A stretch of 64,000 nucleotides of DNA from Bacillus sp. SD088 (GCF_017355205.1 NZ_JADIJK010000021.1:1-64000); one strand, 5' to 3'; positions 18,542 through 28,246 are shown, counted from the stretch's first letter. The notes: generated by a model from the sequence alone, not told the origin. Numbers and translations: made by a program.

Positions 18542-19339
18542 ATGGCGGTTTTTAATTATGAGCAACAAATTCATAACTTAAAGAAAAGGGTTGAAAAAAA
18601 GAGCTTTCATCCTTATTTCAGTCAATACGTGAAACCGTCGATGATTGATGAAGACCGAATTCTTTTTTTGGTCCATTCCTTACGAAATGCAGATTTTCAA
18701 AAAGAAGAAATGGATACATATATTTCAGCGGCTATGCTTGCTCATTATGCGATTGATATGCATGAGAAGGTAACAGAACACCAGCTAACAACTGTAAAAG
18801 AAAAACAGCTCAAGGTTTTGGCTGGTGATTACTATAGTGGCCTATACTATAGTTTATTAGCTGGATACCAAAATATAGAATTAATTAAAAACTTAGCAGA
18901 TGCGATCAGGATAATAAATGAACAAAAAATAAGTATTTTTCAAATGGGGGAGGGGAATGATCACCTATTTATGAAATGTATTAAACAAGTGGAATCCATC
19001 CTGCTTACGAAATTTAATGATCATTTTGATCAGGCATCACATTATAACGAATTGATCGAGGAATTTCTATTCTTAAAAAAACTATTAAATGAAATCAGAA
19101 ATATGAGAGAAGGCAAGAAAAACCTTTTTTTCAAAAGCTTGGCAAGTTGTTGCTTACCTCATGTTCCTGAAACAACTACCCTTGAAAGTATTTGCTTTAA
19201 GTATGCTACAGAATCAAAAATAAAGCTTGAAGATATCATGAAGTCCTTGCCTAATTTACCTGCAATTGTGAAAACACGATTGAATCAGTTGAATCGTCAT
19301 TACTTTGATCTCTCAAGCCTGCGGGTGGAGGAAAGATAA
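18542..19339 (+). CDS. hepS: Heptaprenyl diphosphate synthase component 1
   Basis: 265 residues. Non-catalytic partner of HepT in the heterodimer that makes the heptaprenyl side chain of menaquinone-7. Largely helical, with no DDxxD motifs, as expected of component 1. Identification rests on sequence character and on its position directly before menG and hepT. It overlaps the menG start codon (TAATG), indicating coupled translation. Confidence 0.88.
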   Translation: MAVFNYEQQIHNLKKRVEKKSFHPYFSQYVKPSMIDEDRILFLVHSLRNADFQKEEMDTYISAAMLAHYAIDMHEKVTEHQLTTVKEKQLKVLAGDYYSGLYYSLLAGYQNIELIKNLADAIRIINEQKISIFQMGEGNDHLFMKCIKQVESILLTKFNDHFDQASHYNELIEEFLFLKKLLNEIRNMREGKKNLFFKSLASCCLPHVPETTTLESICFKYATESKIKLEDIMKSLPNLPAIVKTRLNQLNRHYFDLSSLRVEER

Positions 19340-20046
19340 TGGTACAACCAAACGAAGAGCATGTTCATAGGGTCTTTGAAAATATCTACCAAAATTATGA
19401 TAAAATGAATTCAGTTATCAGTTTCCAGCAACATAAAAAATGGCGAAGAGAAACGATGAAGAAAATGAATGTCCAGCCTGGACAGACTTGTTTAGACCTT
19501 TGCTGTGGTACAGGGGACTGGACGATTGCTTTGGGAAAAGCAACAGGACCTGAAGGGAAAGCAATTGGACTAGATTTCAGTCATAATATGTTGCATGTAG
19601 CGGAAGAAAAGATCGAGCATGAACAATTAACAAATGTTGAACTTGTTCAGGGGAACGCTATGGAATTACCTTTTGAAGATAATCAATTTGATTATGTCAC
19701 AATTGGTTTCGGTCTACGAAATGTCCCAGATTATGAGCAGGTTCTACAAGAAATGGAACGAGTTTTAAAGCCGGGGGGAATGGCTGTATGCTTGGAAACG
19801 TCTCAACCGAATCTTCCTGTGTATCGCCAAGGCTATTATATTTATTTTCGTTTTTTAATGCCGCTTATGGGCAAATTCTTGGCGAAGAGCTTTAAAGAGT
19901 ATTCTTGGCTGCAAGAATCTGCACGCGATTTTCCCGGAATGAATCAATTGGCCCAATTATTTTGGAGAGTAGGATTCGTGGATGTGATCTACAAATCTTT
20001 TACAGGCGGTGTCGCAGCGGCCCATATCGGAATAAAAAAGAAATAA
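19339..20046 (+). CDS. menG: Demethylmenaquinone methyltransferase
   Basis: 235 residues. Class I SAM-dependent methyltransferase of the UbiE/MenG family, performing the last methylation in menaquinone synthesis. The SAM-binding motif [15 protein letters not shown] is at about residues 53-67, followed by the family signature [13 protein letters not shown]. Gene order hepS-menG-hepT matches B. subtilis gerCA-CB-CC and supplies the quinone used by the qcrABC complex encoded 9 kb downstream. Confidence 0.95.
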   Translation: MVQPNEEHVHRVFENIYQNYDKMNSVISFQQHKKWRRETMKKMNVQPGQTCLDLCCGTGDWTIALGKATGPEGKAIGLDFSHNMLHVAEEKIEHEQLTNVELVQGNAMELPFEDNQFDYVTIGFGLRNVPDYEQVLQEMERVLKPGGMAVCLETSQPNLPVYRQGYYIYFRFLMPLMGKFLAKSFKEYSWLQESARDFPGMNQLAQLFWRVGFVDVIYKSFTGGVAAAHIGIKKK

Positions 20047-20065
20047 TAACCCAGGTGGAAATGAA

Positions 20066-21028
20066 ATGAAAATTAATTTAATAAATTCTCCCTTAAAAAC
20101 AGATCTAGAATTAATTGAAACCGAATTGGAAGCATCGATCCATTCCGATATTGATTTATTGCAGCAGGCATCCATTCAATTATTAAAGGCTGGGGGAAAA
20201 CGAATTCGCCCGATCTTTGTTCTTTTATGCGCAAAATTCGGGACTTATGATATACATACTGTTAAAAATGCTGCCATAGCGTTAGAACTTATTCATATGG
20301 CTTCTCTAGTTCATGATGATGTGATTGATGAGGCTGATTTAAGAAGAGGCCAAGCAACGATTAATTATACATGGAACGATAGGGTAGCAATGTATACTGG
20401 TGACTATATGTTAGCAAGATCTCTCGATTATATGACGAATATTAAAGATTCCATTGCGCATCGTACTTTGGCAAAAGCGATTGTTGAAGTGTGCAAAGGA
20501 GAAATTGAACAAATAAAAGACAAATATCGTTTTGATCAAAATATAAGAGATTATTTGCGCAGAATAAGGAGGAAAACAGCTTTATTAATTGCTGTAAGCT
20601 GTGAACTTGGTGCCATTGCAGCAGGTGCAGACGAAAAAACATACAAAACCCTTTACCGATTCGGCTATTGTATCGGAATGTCTTATCAGATTATTGACGA
20701 TATCCTTGATTTTATTGCTACAGAAGAAACCTTGGGCAAACCTGCTGGAGAGGATTTAAGGCAAGGAAATATTACGTTACCTGCCCTTTATGCTATGGAA
20801 GATAAACAGCTTCGAAAGCAAATTTTAAATGTCAGTGAAGATACTGATAAACGAGAAATGAAGCACATTATTACCCAAATAAAAAATTCACCTGCAATTG
20901 AAAAATCATATGATGTAAGTCAAAAATATTTAAACAAAGCGTTGCTTTTACTGAATGATCTCCCGGCAAATCCTGCAAAAAAAATGTTACAAGATATTGC
21001 AAAATATATTGGCAAGAGAAAATATTGA
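20066..21028 (+). CDS. hepT: Heptaprenyl diphosphate synthase component 2
   Basis: 320 residues. Catalytic trans-prenyltransferase subunit that extends farnesyl diphosphate to heptaprenyl diphosphate. Both Asp-rich motifs are present: HDDVIDEADLRRG (first) and DDILDF (second), with GGKRIRP near the N-terminus. It forms the last gene of the hepS-menG-hepT operon. A family B repeat begins only 6 bases after its stop codon. Confidence 0.94.
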   Translation: MKINLINSPLKTDLELIETELEASIHSDIDLLQQASIQLLKAGGKRIRPIFVLLCAKFGTYDIHTVKNAAIALELIHMASLVHDDVIDEADLRRGQATINYTWNDRVAMYTGDYMLARSLDYMTNIKDSIAHRTLAKAIVEVCKGEIEQIKDKYRFDQNIRDYLRRIRRKTALLIAVSCELGAIAAGADEKTYKTLYRFGYCIGMSYQIIDDILDFIATEETLGKPAGEDLRQGNITLPALYAMEDKQLRKQILNVSEDTDKREMKHIITQIKNSPAIEKSYDVSQKYLNKALLLLNDLPANPAKKMLQDIAKYIGKRKY

Positions 21029-21033
21029 TAGGG

Positions 21034-21322
21034 GTTGTTCAAAAAGTCCGGTAAAAAATGACACTGCAGGATATATGATTTTCGACTAAGTGCCGACACA
21101 TCCTGTGTCGAACGTCGAAGTAACCACTTCCTGTGAAGGCTCGTTGGCTTGCTTCTAAAAGGATACCACTTTTCCTTCATGCAGATTCGAGGAAGCTTTC
21201 CTAGTGCTCGAAGACTTCGCCGCCTCGAACTTTCGACGTAAAGGATGTACTAGTGGTGGTGTTGCTGACTGGACGTCAGCGCCTTTATCCGACTTGCTCC
21301 ATTTTATCCTCCTTTTGAACAA
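21034..21322 (+). repeat. Family B repeat with terminal inverted repeats (full copy)
   Basis: 289 bases bounded by GGTTGTTCAAAAAG and CCTTTTGAACAA. Inside are TCGACTAAGTGCCGACACAT, CCTGTGTCGAACGTCGAAG, GATGTACTAGTG and GCTGACTGGACGTCAGCG blocks. There is no coding frame of note (an 86-codon reverse ORF is repeat sequence). It fills the hepT-ndk gap; shorter copies recur at 24.4, 25.4, 47.7 and 59.7 kb. Confidence 0.8.
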
Positions 21323-21415
21323 GTATTGAGAGCATTGCCAATAATAGGAAATAGTGATATTATTTTGATAAGTTTTGTCAATTGTAATCGATTTTTAGCA
21401 GGAGGATATAAAAAT

Positions 21416-21862
21416 ATGGAAAAAACATTTTTAATGGTAAAACCTGATGGAGTTCAAAGGGGATTGATTGGAGAAATTATATCTCGCTTTGAAGCAAAGG
21501 GCTTTCAATTAGTTGGCGCAAAGCTAATGTCTATTTCTGAGGAACTGGCGGAAAGCCACTATGCAGAGCATAAAGAACGACCTTTTTTCCCAGGACTCGT
21601 TCAATTTATTACCTCTGGCCCCGTATTTGCGATGGTTTGGCAAGGGGAGCAGGTCATTGCAACTGCAAGGCAAATGATGGGGACGACAAATCCGCAAGAG
21701 GCAGCACCAGGTACGATCCGCGGAGATTTTGGCTTAATTATGGGGAAAAACATTATTCATGGCTCTGATTCTGTGCAAAGTGCTGAAAGGGAAATAAAAC
21801 TTTTCTTTCGAGATGACGAACTTGTGGAATATTCAAAACTCATCAATAATTGGATTTATTAA
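21416..21862 (+). CDS. ndk: Nucleoside diphosphate kinase
   Basis: 148 residues. Transfers the gamma phosphate of ATP to NDPs through a phosphohistidine. Active-site His115 lies in the canonical NIIHGSDS motif. ATG 21416 follows AGCAGGAGGA; the open frame back to 21326 has no such site. Located between hepT and cheR, as in B. subtilis. A terminator follows. Confidence 0.97.
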   Translation: MEKTFLMVKPDGVQRGLIGEIISRFEAKGFQLVGAKLMSISEELAESHYAEHKERPFFPGLVQFITSGPVFAMVWQGEQVIATARQMMGTTNPQEAAPGTIRGDFGLIMGKNIIHGSDSVQSAEREIKLFFRDDELVEYSKLINNWIY

Positions 21863-21868
21863 TTAACC

Positions 21869-21895
21869 GCCGCCTGTTTATACAGGGGGCTTTTT
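21869..21895 (+). terminator. Terminator of ndk
   Basis: GCCGCCTGT and ACAGGGGGC arms (one mismatch) around TTAT, followed by TTTTT. Confidence 0.85.
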
Positions 21896-21936
21896 AATCT
21901 AATAGTATATTTCTTTAGATAGACGAGGGGAAGAAT

Positions 21937-22719
21937 TTGAGTCAAGATTATGAGGTTTTTATCACTTCAATGAAGACAAAGACGGGAATTGACTTATCTC
22001 TGTATAAAGAAGCACAAATGAAAAGAAGACTTACCTCACTTTTTCAAAAAAAGGGATATCGATCATTTCGTGAGTTCTTTGAAAAATTAGATCAAGATCA
22101 AGACCTTTTAGAAGAATTTTTGGATAGAATGACGATTAATGTAACGGAGTTTTATCGTAATCGAAGTCGATGGGAAGTATTAGAAAATAAAATATTGCCC
22201 CGTTTATTAAAGGAAAATCAAATGCTAAAGGTTTGGAGCTCAGCATCTTCAACTGGGGAAGAACCTTATACAATCTCAATGATTTTATCCCGGTTTATGC
22301 CAATGCAGCAGATTTCCATCCTTGCTACAGATATAGATGAAGGGGCAATTGAAAGAGCAAAACTTGGAATATATGCAGAACGCTCTCTAGCTGAAATGTC
22401 AACTGAAGATAGAAAGAAACATTTTGTTAAAGATGGTTCTGTTTATAAAATTAGCGATGTTATCAAGAAACCAGTTCAGTTTAAAAAGACGAATCTGCTA
22501 GCTGATCCATTTGACTCTGGCTATCATTTGATCGTTTGTCGAAATGTGCTTATTTACTTTACGGAGGAAGCAAAAGATCGTTTATATCAAAAATTTTCGC
22601 AAGCACTTGCTCCAGGCGGTGTCCTATTTGTTGGCAGCACCGAGCAAATATTTAATCCTGGACAATATGGATTAGAGGTAGAAGATACATTTTTCTATAA
22701 AAAATGTGATAGCTATTAA
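21937..22719 (+). CDS. cheR: Chemotaxis protein methyltransferase CheR
   Basis: 260 residues. Methylates glutamates of chemoreceptors with SAM. An N-terminal helical CheR-N domain (about 1-75; QMKRRLTSLFQKKGY) is followed by the methyltransferase domain with MTINVTEFYRNRSRW, SASSTGEEPYTISM and the CRNVLIYF motif. Start TTG 21937 after GAGGGGAAG. A stand-alone gene after ndk, in the B. subtilis position; with ypfA it hints at a motile organism. Confidence 0.95.
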   Translation: MSQDYEVFITSMKTKTGIDLSLYKEAQMKRRLTSLFQKKGYRSFREFFEKLDQDQDLLEEFLDRMTINVTEFYRNRSRWEVLENKILPRLLKENQMLKVWSSASSTGEEPYTISMILSRFMPMQQISILATDIDEGAIERAKLGIYAERSLAEMSTEDRKKHFVKDGSVYKISDVIKKPVQFKKTNLLADPFDSGYHLIVCRNVLIYFTEEAKDRLYQKFSQALAPGGVLFVGSTEQIFNPGQYGLEVEDTFFYKKCDSY

Positions 22720-22829
22720 GTATAGAGATAACGATGAAAAAAAAGATGATAGACTCTCAAGGTGTAAATCCATCGAATGACCAAAGTTTTACTGGGAATC
22801 TAGGCCCTATTGTAATTTCGGTATTCGTT

Positions 22830-23100
22830 TTTCAAAACCTTTTCAAAAAAGGCACGCCAAAGAAGCGCCACAAATGTAATTTTTAAACGTGGTTGATTCC
22901 GCTAAAGTTGCTCGCTTTTCCGCGGGGCGGGCGGTGAGCCCGCAGGAGTGTTTTATAGATCAAAGGCTAAATACGCGCGCCGTCCTGGCGGTAGGTTCAA
23001 AGCGCAACATCGCCTGTACTAGTGTCCTTGTACGTCGCAACGCCTTTGTGACCTGCATTCTGCAGCGTCCGCCTAGAACGAAAATCACCGGTGATTAGCA
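22830..23100 (+). repeat. Family C repeat fused to family A-type blocks
   Basis: Between cheR and aroB, where B. subtilis has the chorismate synthase gene. A GC-rich block (CTTTTCCGCGGGGCGGGCGG, then TGAGCCCGCAGGAGTG) defines a third repeat type. It runs into blocks shared with family A (CGCCGTCCTGGCGG, TGTACTAGTG, GTACGTCGCAACG). A 69-codon ORF here is repeat sequence. A small hairpin (GTACAAG/CTTGTAC) lies at 23200-23218. Confidence 0.65.
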
Positions 23101-23270
23101 GACTCGCCATTTGTAGATGATGATCTCGTTCAATATAGAATGGAAATTCCATAAAAAGTGAAATATCCCTTATAAAATGTAGAGGAGAAATCAAAAATAG
23201 TACAAGAAAACCTTGTACCATCCAAATCGGTGAATGCCGAGAGTCTATGATGAATCAAGGAGGAGAATTT

Positions 23271-24374
23271 ATGTCGATCCATATTCAAACTTCATCGAAA
23301 ACATATCCTGTTGTCATTGGTGAAAAGGCGCTCCAATCGCTTATTGATCATGTAGAAGAAAAGGATTATACGAAAATTCTTATCATGACAGATTACACAG
23401 TAGCAAATCTACATTTGAACGAGTTACAATCTTGTTTATCTGGATTGGCTGATTATTCTGTCTATAAGATGCCTATCGGTGAAAAAGCAAAACAGTTCTC
23501 TGTTTATGAGGAGGCACTTACGTTTGCATTAGACAATGGCCTTGATCGAAAATCTTGTATAATCGCTTTTGGTGGAGGAGCAGTTGGAGATTTAGCTGGT
23601 TTTGTTGCCGCGACTTTCATGAGAGGAATTCGTTTTATACAAGTTCCAACAACAATCTTAGCGCATGATAGTGCAGTCGGGGGAAAAACAGGAATTAATC
23701 ACCCACTAGGAAAAAATATGATCGGGGCCTTCCATCAGCCAGAAGGGGTGTATTACTATACCAATTTTTTAGACACACTTCCGCTAGTAGAAATCCGTTC
23801 AGGGTTTGCTGAGGTAGTCAAGCATGCTTTCATAGCAGACAAAGAACTGCTTGATTTTTTGATGAATTCAATTACGGATTTAACAAACATTAACAAGCAG
23901 GATTTAAGTTATATATTGAAAAAAGGCATCGAAATAAAGGCGAAAATTGTTCATCAGGATGAGCGGGAAAATGGGCTTCGCGCAGTTTTGAATTTTGGTC
24001 ATACATTGGGCCATGCGATAGAAGCCAATGCTGGTTATGGAGCCGTGACGCATGGCGAGGCGATTATGACTGGTTTAGTATATGCCTTATATTTAAGTGA
24101 AGCTGAAGCAGGGCTCAAGATGGATATCCAGCGTTTTGAACAATGGTTACGGACATTAGGCTATCAGCTGGAAATTGCTGAACAATTTGACTTCGATAAA
24201 GCTGTCATCTCCATGAAAAGAGATAAAAAATCATTTGCAAACAAACCAAGGTTTATCCTACTAGAGGAAATTGGAAAACCAGTTATCAAAGAAGTGGAAG
24301 AAGAGCAATTAAAGAGAACCTATGAAAAGTTCATTTTAACAACGCAATTACAAAGAAAATCGTTAAATAGCTAA
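23271..24374 (+). CDS. aroB: 3-dehydroquinate synthase
   Basis: 367 residues. Converts DAHP to 3-dehydroquinate, step 2 of the shikimate pathway, using NAD+ and a divalent metal. GGGAVGDLAGFVAATFMRG holds the NAD-binding glycines; the metal ligands are seen in the EVVKHAFI, NFGHTLGHAIE and THGEAI segments. ATG 23271 follows AAGGAGGA. Unlike in B. subtilis, it is flanked by repeats rather than by aroF and aroH. Confidence 0.96.
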   Translation: MSIHIQTSSKTYPVVIGEKALQSLIDHVEEKDYTKILIMTDYTVANLHLNELQSCLSGLADYSVYKMPIGEKAKQFSVYEEALTFALDNGLDRKSCIIAFGGGAVGDLAGFVAATFMRGIRFIQVPTTILAHDSAVGGKTGINHPLGKNMIGAFHQPEGVYYYTNFLDTLPLVEIRSGFAEVVKHAFIADKELLDFLMNSITDLTNINKQDLSYILKKGIEIKAKIVHQDERENGLRAVLNFGHTLGHAIEANAGYGAVTHGEAIMTGLVYALYLSEAEAGLKMDIQRFEQWLRTLGYQLEIAEQFDFDKAVISMKRDKKSFANKPRFILLEEIGKPVIKEVEEEQLKRTYEKFILTTQLQRKSLNS

Positions 24375-24425
24375 TGGAAGTTTTCGCATGATTCCTTCCG
24401 ATTGAGCATAGTTTGTTTTAAGTGC

Positions 24426-24457
24426 GTGTTTAAAAAGCACCGGTCTTTTTGAACATC
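24426..24457 (+). repeat. Family B remnant (terminal inverted repeats only)
   Basis: GTGTTTAAAAAG, then 7 bases, then CTTTTTGAACATCC: the two ends of family B with the interior deleted. Confidence 0.6.
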
Positions 24458-24494
24458 CCTTATAACAGCTATTTTCACAGAAAGGAAGGAATCG

Positions 24495-25382
24495 ATGCGC
24501 TACTTGATGGAAGATGTGACGCTCTTATTTGCGGACCAATTAAAAAAAGTCTCTGTACTTGTTCAAAAAAATGAAATACGTTATATTGGGTACTCAGTGC
24601 CAAAATTTAATGTGATGAAAGTAAATGTACAAGCTTTTTTACTTACTCCTTCATTTGTTTTTTATTCTCCCAACATTCCCAGTTTTTCCTTCGAAGCATT
24701 TAAAACGTACTTTTCGCAAGAATATTTGTTAAAAGGTTGTGGCTGTATATTGACTGATTTTGCAATCCAGTATCAGCATCAGTTTTTAGAAAAGCTGGAG
24801 AAAAAGCGATTAGAGCTCTTGAATAGTTCGATTGATTATGTATTAGGTGTGAAATTGAAGGCAAATAAATTGACCCCTAAAATCGTTCAGCTATGTAATA
24901 GAGAGAAAATTCCAATGTTATTTGTAGAATTGGAAAATAGCCAAGAATTAGAGGGAATTCCCTGGGGGTGGATAAGAGAAACTTCTTATCCGAATAAACC
25001 ATTATTCATTCCGGATGTTTCTAATGTAGTTAAACCTTTACTGCAAAGACATTTATTAAAAAAGTGGCATGAAATTCTTCAATATGAAAAGATCAATCAT
25101 CTTCCAACCCCTCCACCTTCAAACAAACCTTTAAACCCTGATATTTTGAAGAAAATTGGTTTGTATCCGAAAAAAGGAGTTTTGAAAGCGGGTGGCGAAA
25201 TAAGTTATAACCTTGTTTTAAAACAAGCTAAACGAGGTAATCTTTCATCCTGGAATGATCGTAGCATCGTTCCACATATTTCTGTTCATAATGGAAAGTT
25301 TGTCATCTTAAACCAAAGTCCCATTTTTCGACCAGGCTTTGGTAAGGAAATGAAAATTCAGCAAACTGGACTTTTTATATAA
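24495..25382 (+). CDS. Protein of unknown function with amidohydrolase-like ends
   Basis: 295 residues; I do not recognise a named family. The N-terminus (VSVLVQKNEIRYIGY ... VQAFLLTPSFVF) reads like the beta-sandwich start of amidohydrolase/dihydroorotase proteins, and near the C-terminus KIGLYPKKGVLKAGGEISYN resembles the GLYPxKGxLxxGxDAD motif of the same superfamily. The HxH metal motif that should follow the first segment is missing, and the protein is about 150 residues short. This is inference from pattern similarity. A good AAAGGAAGGA site precedes the ATG. It is flanked by family B elements and lies between aroB and ypiA. Confidence 0.6.
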   Translation: MRYLMEDVTLLFADQLKKVSVLVQKNEIRYIGYSVPKFNVMKVNVQAFLLTPSFVFYSPNIPSFSFEAFKTYFSQEYLLKGCGCILTDFAIQYQHQFLEKLEKKRLELLNSSIDYVLGVKLKANKLTPKIVQLCNREKIPMLFVELENSQELEGIPWGWIRETSYPNKPLFIPDVSNVVKPLLQRHLLKKWHEILQYEKINHLPTPPPSNKPLNPDILKKIGLYPKKGVLKAGGEISYNLVLKQAKRGNLSSWNDRSIVPHISVHNGKFVILNQSPIFRPGFGKEMKIQQTGLFI

Positions 25383-25394
25383 GAAACTATAAGT

Positions 25395-25530
25395 GTGTTC
25401 AAAAAAGGATCAAGTCGACTAAAGGTGCTGACGTTCTGTCAGCATACATCCGTGTTGTGGAGACGTTCGACACATGAGGTGTCGGTACTTAGTCGAAGGA
25501 CCTTTATCTCGCAGAGACATTTGAACATCC
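25395..25530 (-). repeat. Family B repeat, short copy
   Basis: Bounded by GTGTTCAAAAAAGG and CATTTGAACATCC. The interior has AGTCGACTAAAGGTGCTGAC and the ACTTAGTCGAAGGACC block. It is inverted relative to the 21.0-kb copy. It is read through in frame upstream of ypiA and can falsely lengthen that gene. Confidence 0.75.
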
Positions 25531-25562
25531 TCTATAAGAACTGTTTAGAAAGGAATTTTATT

Positions 25563-26825
25563 GTGAATGCAGCAGAACGAATGATTCAACACTTACAAGC
25601 AGAAGATATTGTAGAAGCTGAAAAACAATTAGAACTAGTCATTGCAAAGGGAACAGACGAGGAAAAATTATTATCTGCTGAGGAATTGGCAAGGTTTGGT
25701 TATTTATCGGAATCGAAAGAATTGTATGAAACTTTATTGGAGACCTATCCTGAAGAAAGTGAGCTAAAACTACGCTTAGCAGAATTAAGCATTGAAATGA
25801 ATGATGATGAGCAAGCATATGCTTATTTAGAGACTATTACAACAGATGACCCTGAATATGTTGCGGCGCTTTTAATAGAGGCTGACTTATACCAAATGCA
25901 GGGGTTATATGAAGTAAGTGAACATAAACTTTTACTTGCCAAAGAACGTTTACCACAAGAGTCTGTTATTGATTTTGCTTTGGGAGAATTGTATATGACA
26001 CAAGGTCGTTTCTTAGAAGCTTCCAGATATTATACACTTCTATTGGAGAAGGAAGAGGTCGAGTTTGCGGGTATGAACGTTCACTCACGGATGGCGGAAG
26101 CTTTGAGTGCAGGAGGAGCATTCGAGGAAGCTTTGCCATTTTATCAAAAAGCATTGGATCGAAAAGTGGAGGCAGATACACTTTTTGGTTATGGGCTTAC
26201 TTCCTTCCAAGTGGGGCAACATCTTTTAGCCATTAAAGCATTTAAGCAACTTAAGGAGCTTGATCCTGATTATCTTTCCCTTTATCTCTACTTAGCCAAA
26301 AGTTTTGAACATGAGGAGCAACTAGAGGAAGCATTAGAAGCAGTGCAAGCAGGGATCGAACTGGACGAATTTAATAAAGATCTAATTTTTTATGCCGGAA
26401 AGCTATCATTAAAGGTTAGAGAAGAAGTTCAAGCCGAGAGCTATTTCAGAAATGCACTTGCATTAGACCCTGAATTTATCGAGGCTGCAACAACTTTAAA
26501 CAAGCTGTTACTTCATCAAGAAAGGTATGAGGATGTTCTGGAAATAGCAGAACTGTTTATTCAAGAAGGGGGTGTCGAACCACAATTTTATTGGGATTCG
26601 GCTATCAGCTTTCAATCGCTTGAAAAATATAAAGAAGCATTAAAACAGTATGAGCTCGCATATAATGATTTTAAAAATAATCAAAGCTTCTTAAAAGATT
26701 ATGGGTACTTTTTATTAGAAGAAGGAAGAAAATCCGAAGCAGTAAATGTTTTTAAACAATTGGCAAACATAGAACCAACAAATGAGGAATGGATTTCTAT
26801 TTTAGAAAGGCTGACTGAAGAATAG
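25563..26825 (+). CDS. ypiA: TPR-repeat protein YpiA
   Basis: 420 residues made almost wholly of tetratricopeptide repeats (for example ALEAVQAGIELDEFNKDLIF and AESYFRNALALDPEFIEAA), so a protein-interaction scaffold is likely. The B. subtilis homologue is of similar length and unknown function. GTG 25563 is chosen because GAAAGG lies 9 bases upstream; the 56 codons before it are translated repeat DNA. It forms an operon with ypiB, upstream of ypiF-qcrABC. Confidence 0.88.
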   Translation: MNAAERMIQHLQAEDIVEAEKQLELVIAKGTDEEKLLSAEELARFGYLSESKELYETLLETYPEESELKLRLAELSIEMNDDEQAYAYLETITTDDPEYVAALLIEADLYQMQGLYEVSEHKLLLAKERLPQESVIDFALGELYMTQGRFLEASRYYTLLLEKEEVEFAGMNVHSRMAEALSAGGAFEEALPFYQKALDRKVEADTLFGYGLTSFQVGQHLLAIKAFKQLKELDPDYLSLYLYLAKSFEHEEQLEEALEAVQAGIELDEFNKDLIFYAGKLSLKVREEVQAESYFRNALALDPEFIEAATTLNKLLLHQERYEDVLEIAELFIQEGGVEPQFYWDSAISFQSLEKYKEALKQYELAYNDFKNNQSFLKDYGYFLLEEGRKSEAVNVFKQLANIEPTNEEWISILERLTEE

Positions 26826-26851
26826 TCTGAATCGCAGAGGAGGGATATTAA

Positions 26852-27412
26852 ATGGAAACCCCTGTATCTGTCAACGAGAAGAAGGAATTTATCCGCTGGT
26901 TTCTAAATCGTTATCAACTAAAAAGAAGGGAGTCTGTTTGGATTCTAAATTATCTGATGAGTCATGAAAAGCTTCTGCAAAAAGTTCATTTCGTTGAAGA
27001 TGCACAATTTTGCCCTAGAGGACTTGTGATGTCTACGCATTGTTCAAGAGACGTGCCTTTTCGCTTTTATAAAGAAAACATTATGACGACAGATGCGGAA
27101 AAATCTTTTCATGATATTAGATTAAATCGCGATGAAGAGATTTATATTCAGATTAATTTTAGGGCAGCCCATTTATCTTATCAATATGCTGCTGTGTTGG
27201 AAGAAAATCCATATATCCAAACAAAGGTCCTGTTAACAGAGAAGGATAAAAAGTATGCTGAGGATTTTTTATCGCAAAGTATTCTATTGCATCAAAAAGA
27301 AAAATTGCAAAAAGAAATTGATGCTGCTTTAGATCAACGAGATCAATCCAAATTTGAACAGCTTGTTCAACAACTAAATCACTTGCAGAAATCTAGACCG
27401 CCTTCTTCTTAA
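26852..27412 (+). CDS. ypiB: YpiB family protein (UPF0302)
   Basis: 186 residues. The family has an N-terminal domain with the pattern [19 protein letters not shown] and a conserved [17 protein letters not shown] segment, and a charged helical C-terminus. Function is not established to my knowledge. It lies 27 bases after ypiA, behind a GAGGAGGG site. A terminator overlaps its stop codon. Confidence 0.88.
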   Translation: METPVSVNEKKEFIRWFLNRYQLKRRESVWILNYLMSHEKLLQKVHFVEDAQFCPRGLVMSTHCSRDVPFRFYKENIMTTDAEKSFHDIRLNRDEEIYIQINFRAAHLSYQYAAVLEENPYIQTKVLLTEKDKKYAEDFLSQSILLHQKEKLQKEIDAALDQRDQSKFEQLVQQLNHLQKSRPPSS

Positions 27413-27425
27413 GAGAAGGCTTTTT
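27400..27425 (+). terminator. Terminator of ypiA-ypiB
   Basis: GCCTTCT and AGAAGGC arms followed by TTTTT; the ypiB stop codon lies in the loop. Confidence 0.8.
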
Positions 27426-27430
27426 AGGTT

Positions 27431-27558
27431 TGTCTAGTGTTTGGATCTAGCTCCAGCGCCTAGCCCCGAGAAGCTCACAGGATGTGAATTCATCGGCATT
27501 GCCAGGACGGTGCGAATTTAGCCTTTCTTCCTAGTTCAAGGCGCTTGCGCTTTTCTAT
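27431..27558 (+). repeat. Family A repeat, short copy lacking the central hairpin
   Basis: TCTAGCTCCAGCGCCTAGCC at the start, GCTCACAGGATGTGAATTCA, then AAGGCGCTTGCGCTTTTCT at the end. The CTGAG hairpin found in longer copies is missing. Confidence 0.8.
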
Positions 27559-27638
27559 TAGCATGCCTAATTCTGTACAAGCAATTAATATGAATGATAA
27601 AATACAAATAAGAACATATTAGAAAAGAGGGTATATTT

Positions 27639-28088
27639 TTGAAGTGGAATGTGAAAGATGTTGAACTTTTTATTCGCGAAAAAGAGTATGTCGATACGGC
27701 TCTTATTCCTCTACTACCCGTAGATTTTGGTGCAAATATGAAACGGGCAGCAGAGCAAGGTGAGTTTATTCAATTGCTTTCTATGCATCTTGAAAGACAA
27801 TTTAAAGGTAGATTGGTGTTATTGCCATCGGTTACTTACCTTCAAGAGCCAGAGGCTGAAGGGGAGATATTATCATCGTGGAGAGTTCAGGCAAAGGAAG
27901 GCGGTTTTAGTCACGTTTTCTTTTTAACAGCAGATAAACGCTGGAATTCTCTTGGAGAAGAAGAATTGGGCTCTTTTTTTTATGTCCCGAGCATTCCTCT
28001 TGAACATATGGAAGAAAAATATAAACATGCAGCAATGGATGACCAACTAAAATCTTTGATTCCCAAAATGATTAAAAATTGGGGATGA
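27639..28088 (+). CDS. ypiF: YpiF family protein (DUF2487)
   Basis: 149 residues, about the B. subtilis length. Soluble, no recognised catalytic motif. It starts with TTG after AGAGGG. Its fixed place upstream of qcrA in Bacillaceae suggests a link to the menaquinol:cytochrome c reductase, but a separate promoter lies between it and qcrA. Confidence 0.82.
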   Translation: MKWNVKDVELFIREKEYVDTALIPLLPVDFGANMKRAAEQGEFIQLLSMHLERQFKGRLVLLPSVTYLQEPEAEGEILSSWRVQAKEGGFSHVFFLTADKRWNSLGEEELGSFFYVPSIPLEHMEEKYKHAAMDDQLKSLIPKMIKNWG

Positions 28089-28143
28089 AGAAAAAGTGTT
28101 ATGAATTTGCCACATTGTTGACAATGTTTGCCTTCCTATATGA

Positions 28144-28172
28144 TTGACCTCTCGCGTTTATTGATATATCAT
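28144..28172 (+). promoter_or_regulatory. Candidate sigma-A promoter of qcrABC
   Basis: TTGACC (28144-28149) and TATCAT (28167-28172) with a 17-base spacer, 75 bases before the qcrA start. Confidence 0.55.
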
Positions 28173-28246
28173 AATGATGTCCTAGTTTGAATAATGTGCA
28201 TGAATTGTCCGTTGGACTTACCTTACTGACAGAGGGGGGGATAAGG

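Noticed and set aside
22889-23098. 69-codon ORF between cheR and aroB
   Set aside because: Lies wholly inside the family C/A repeat.
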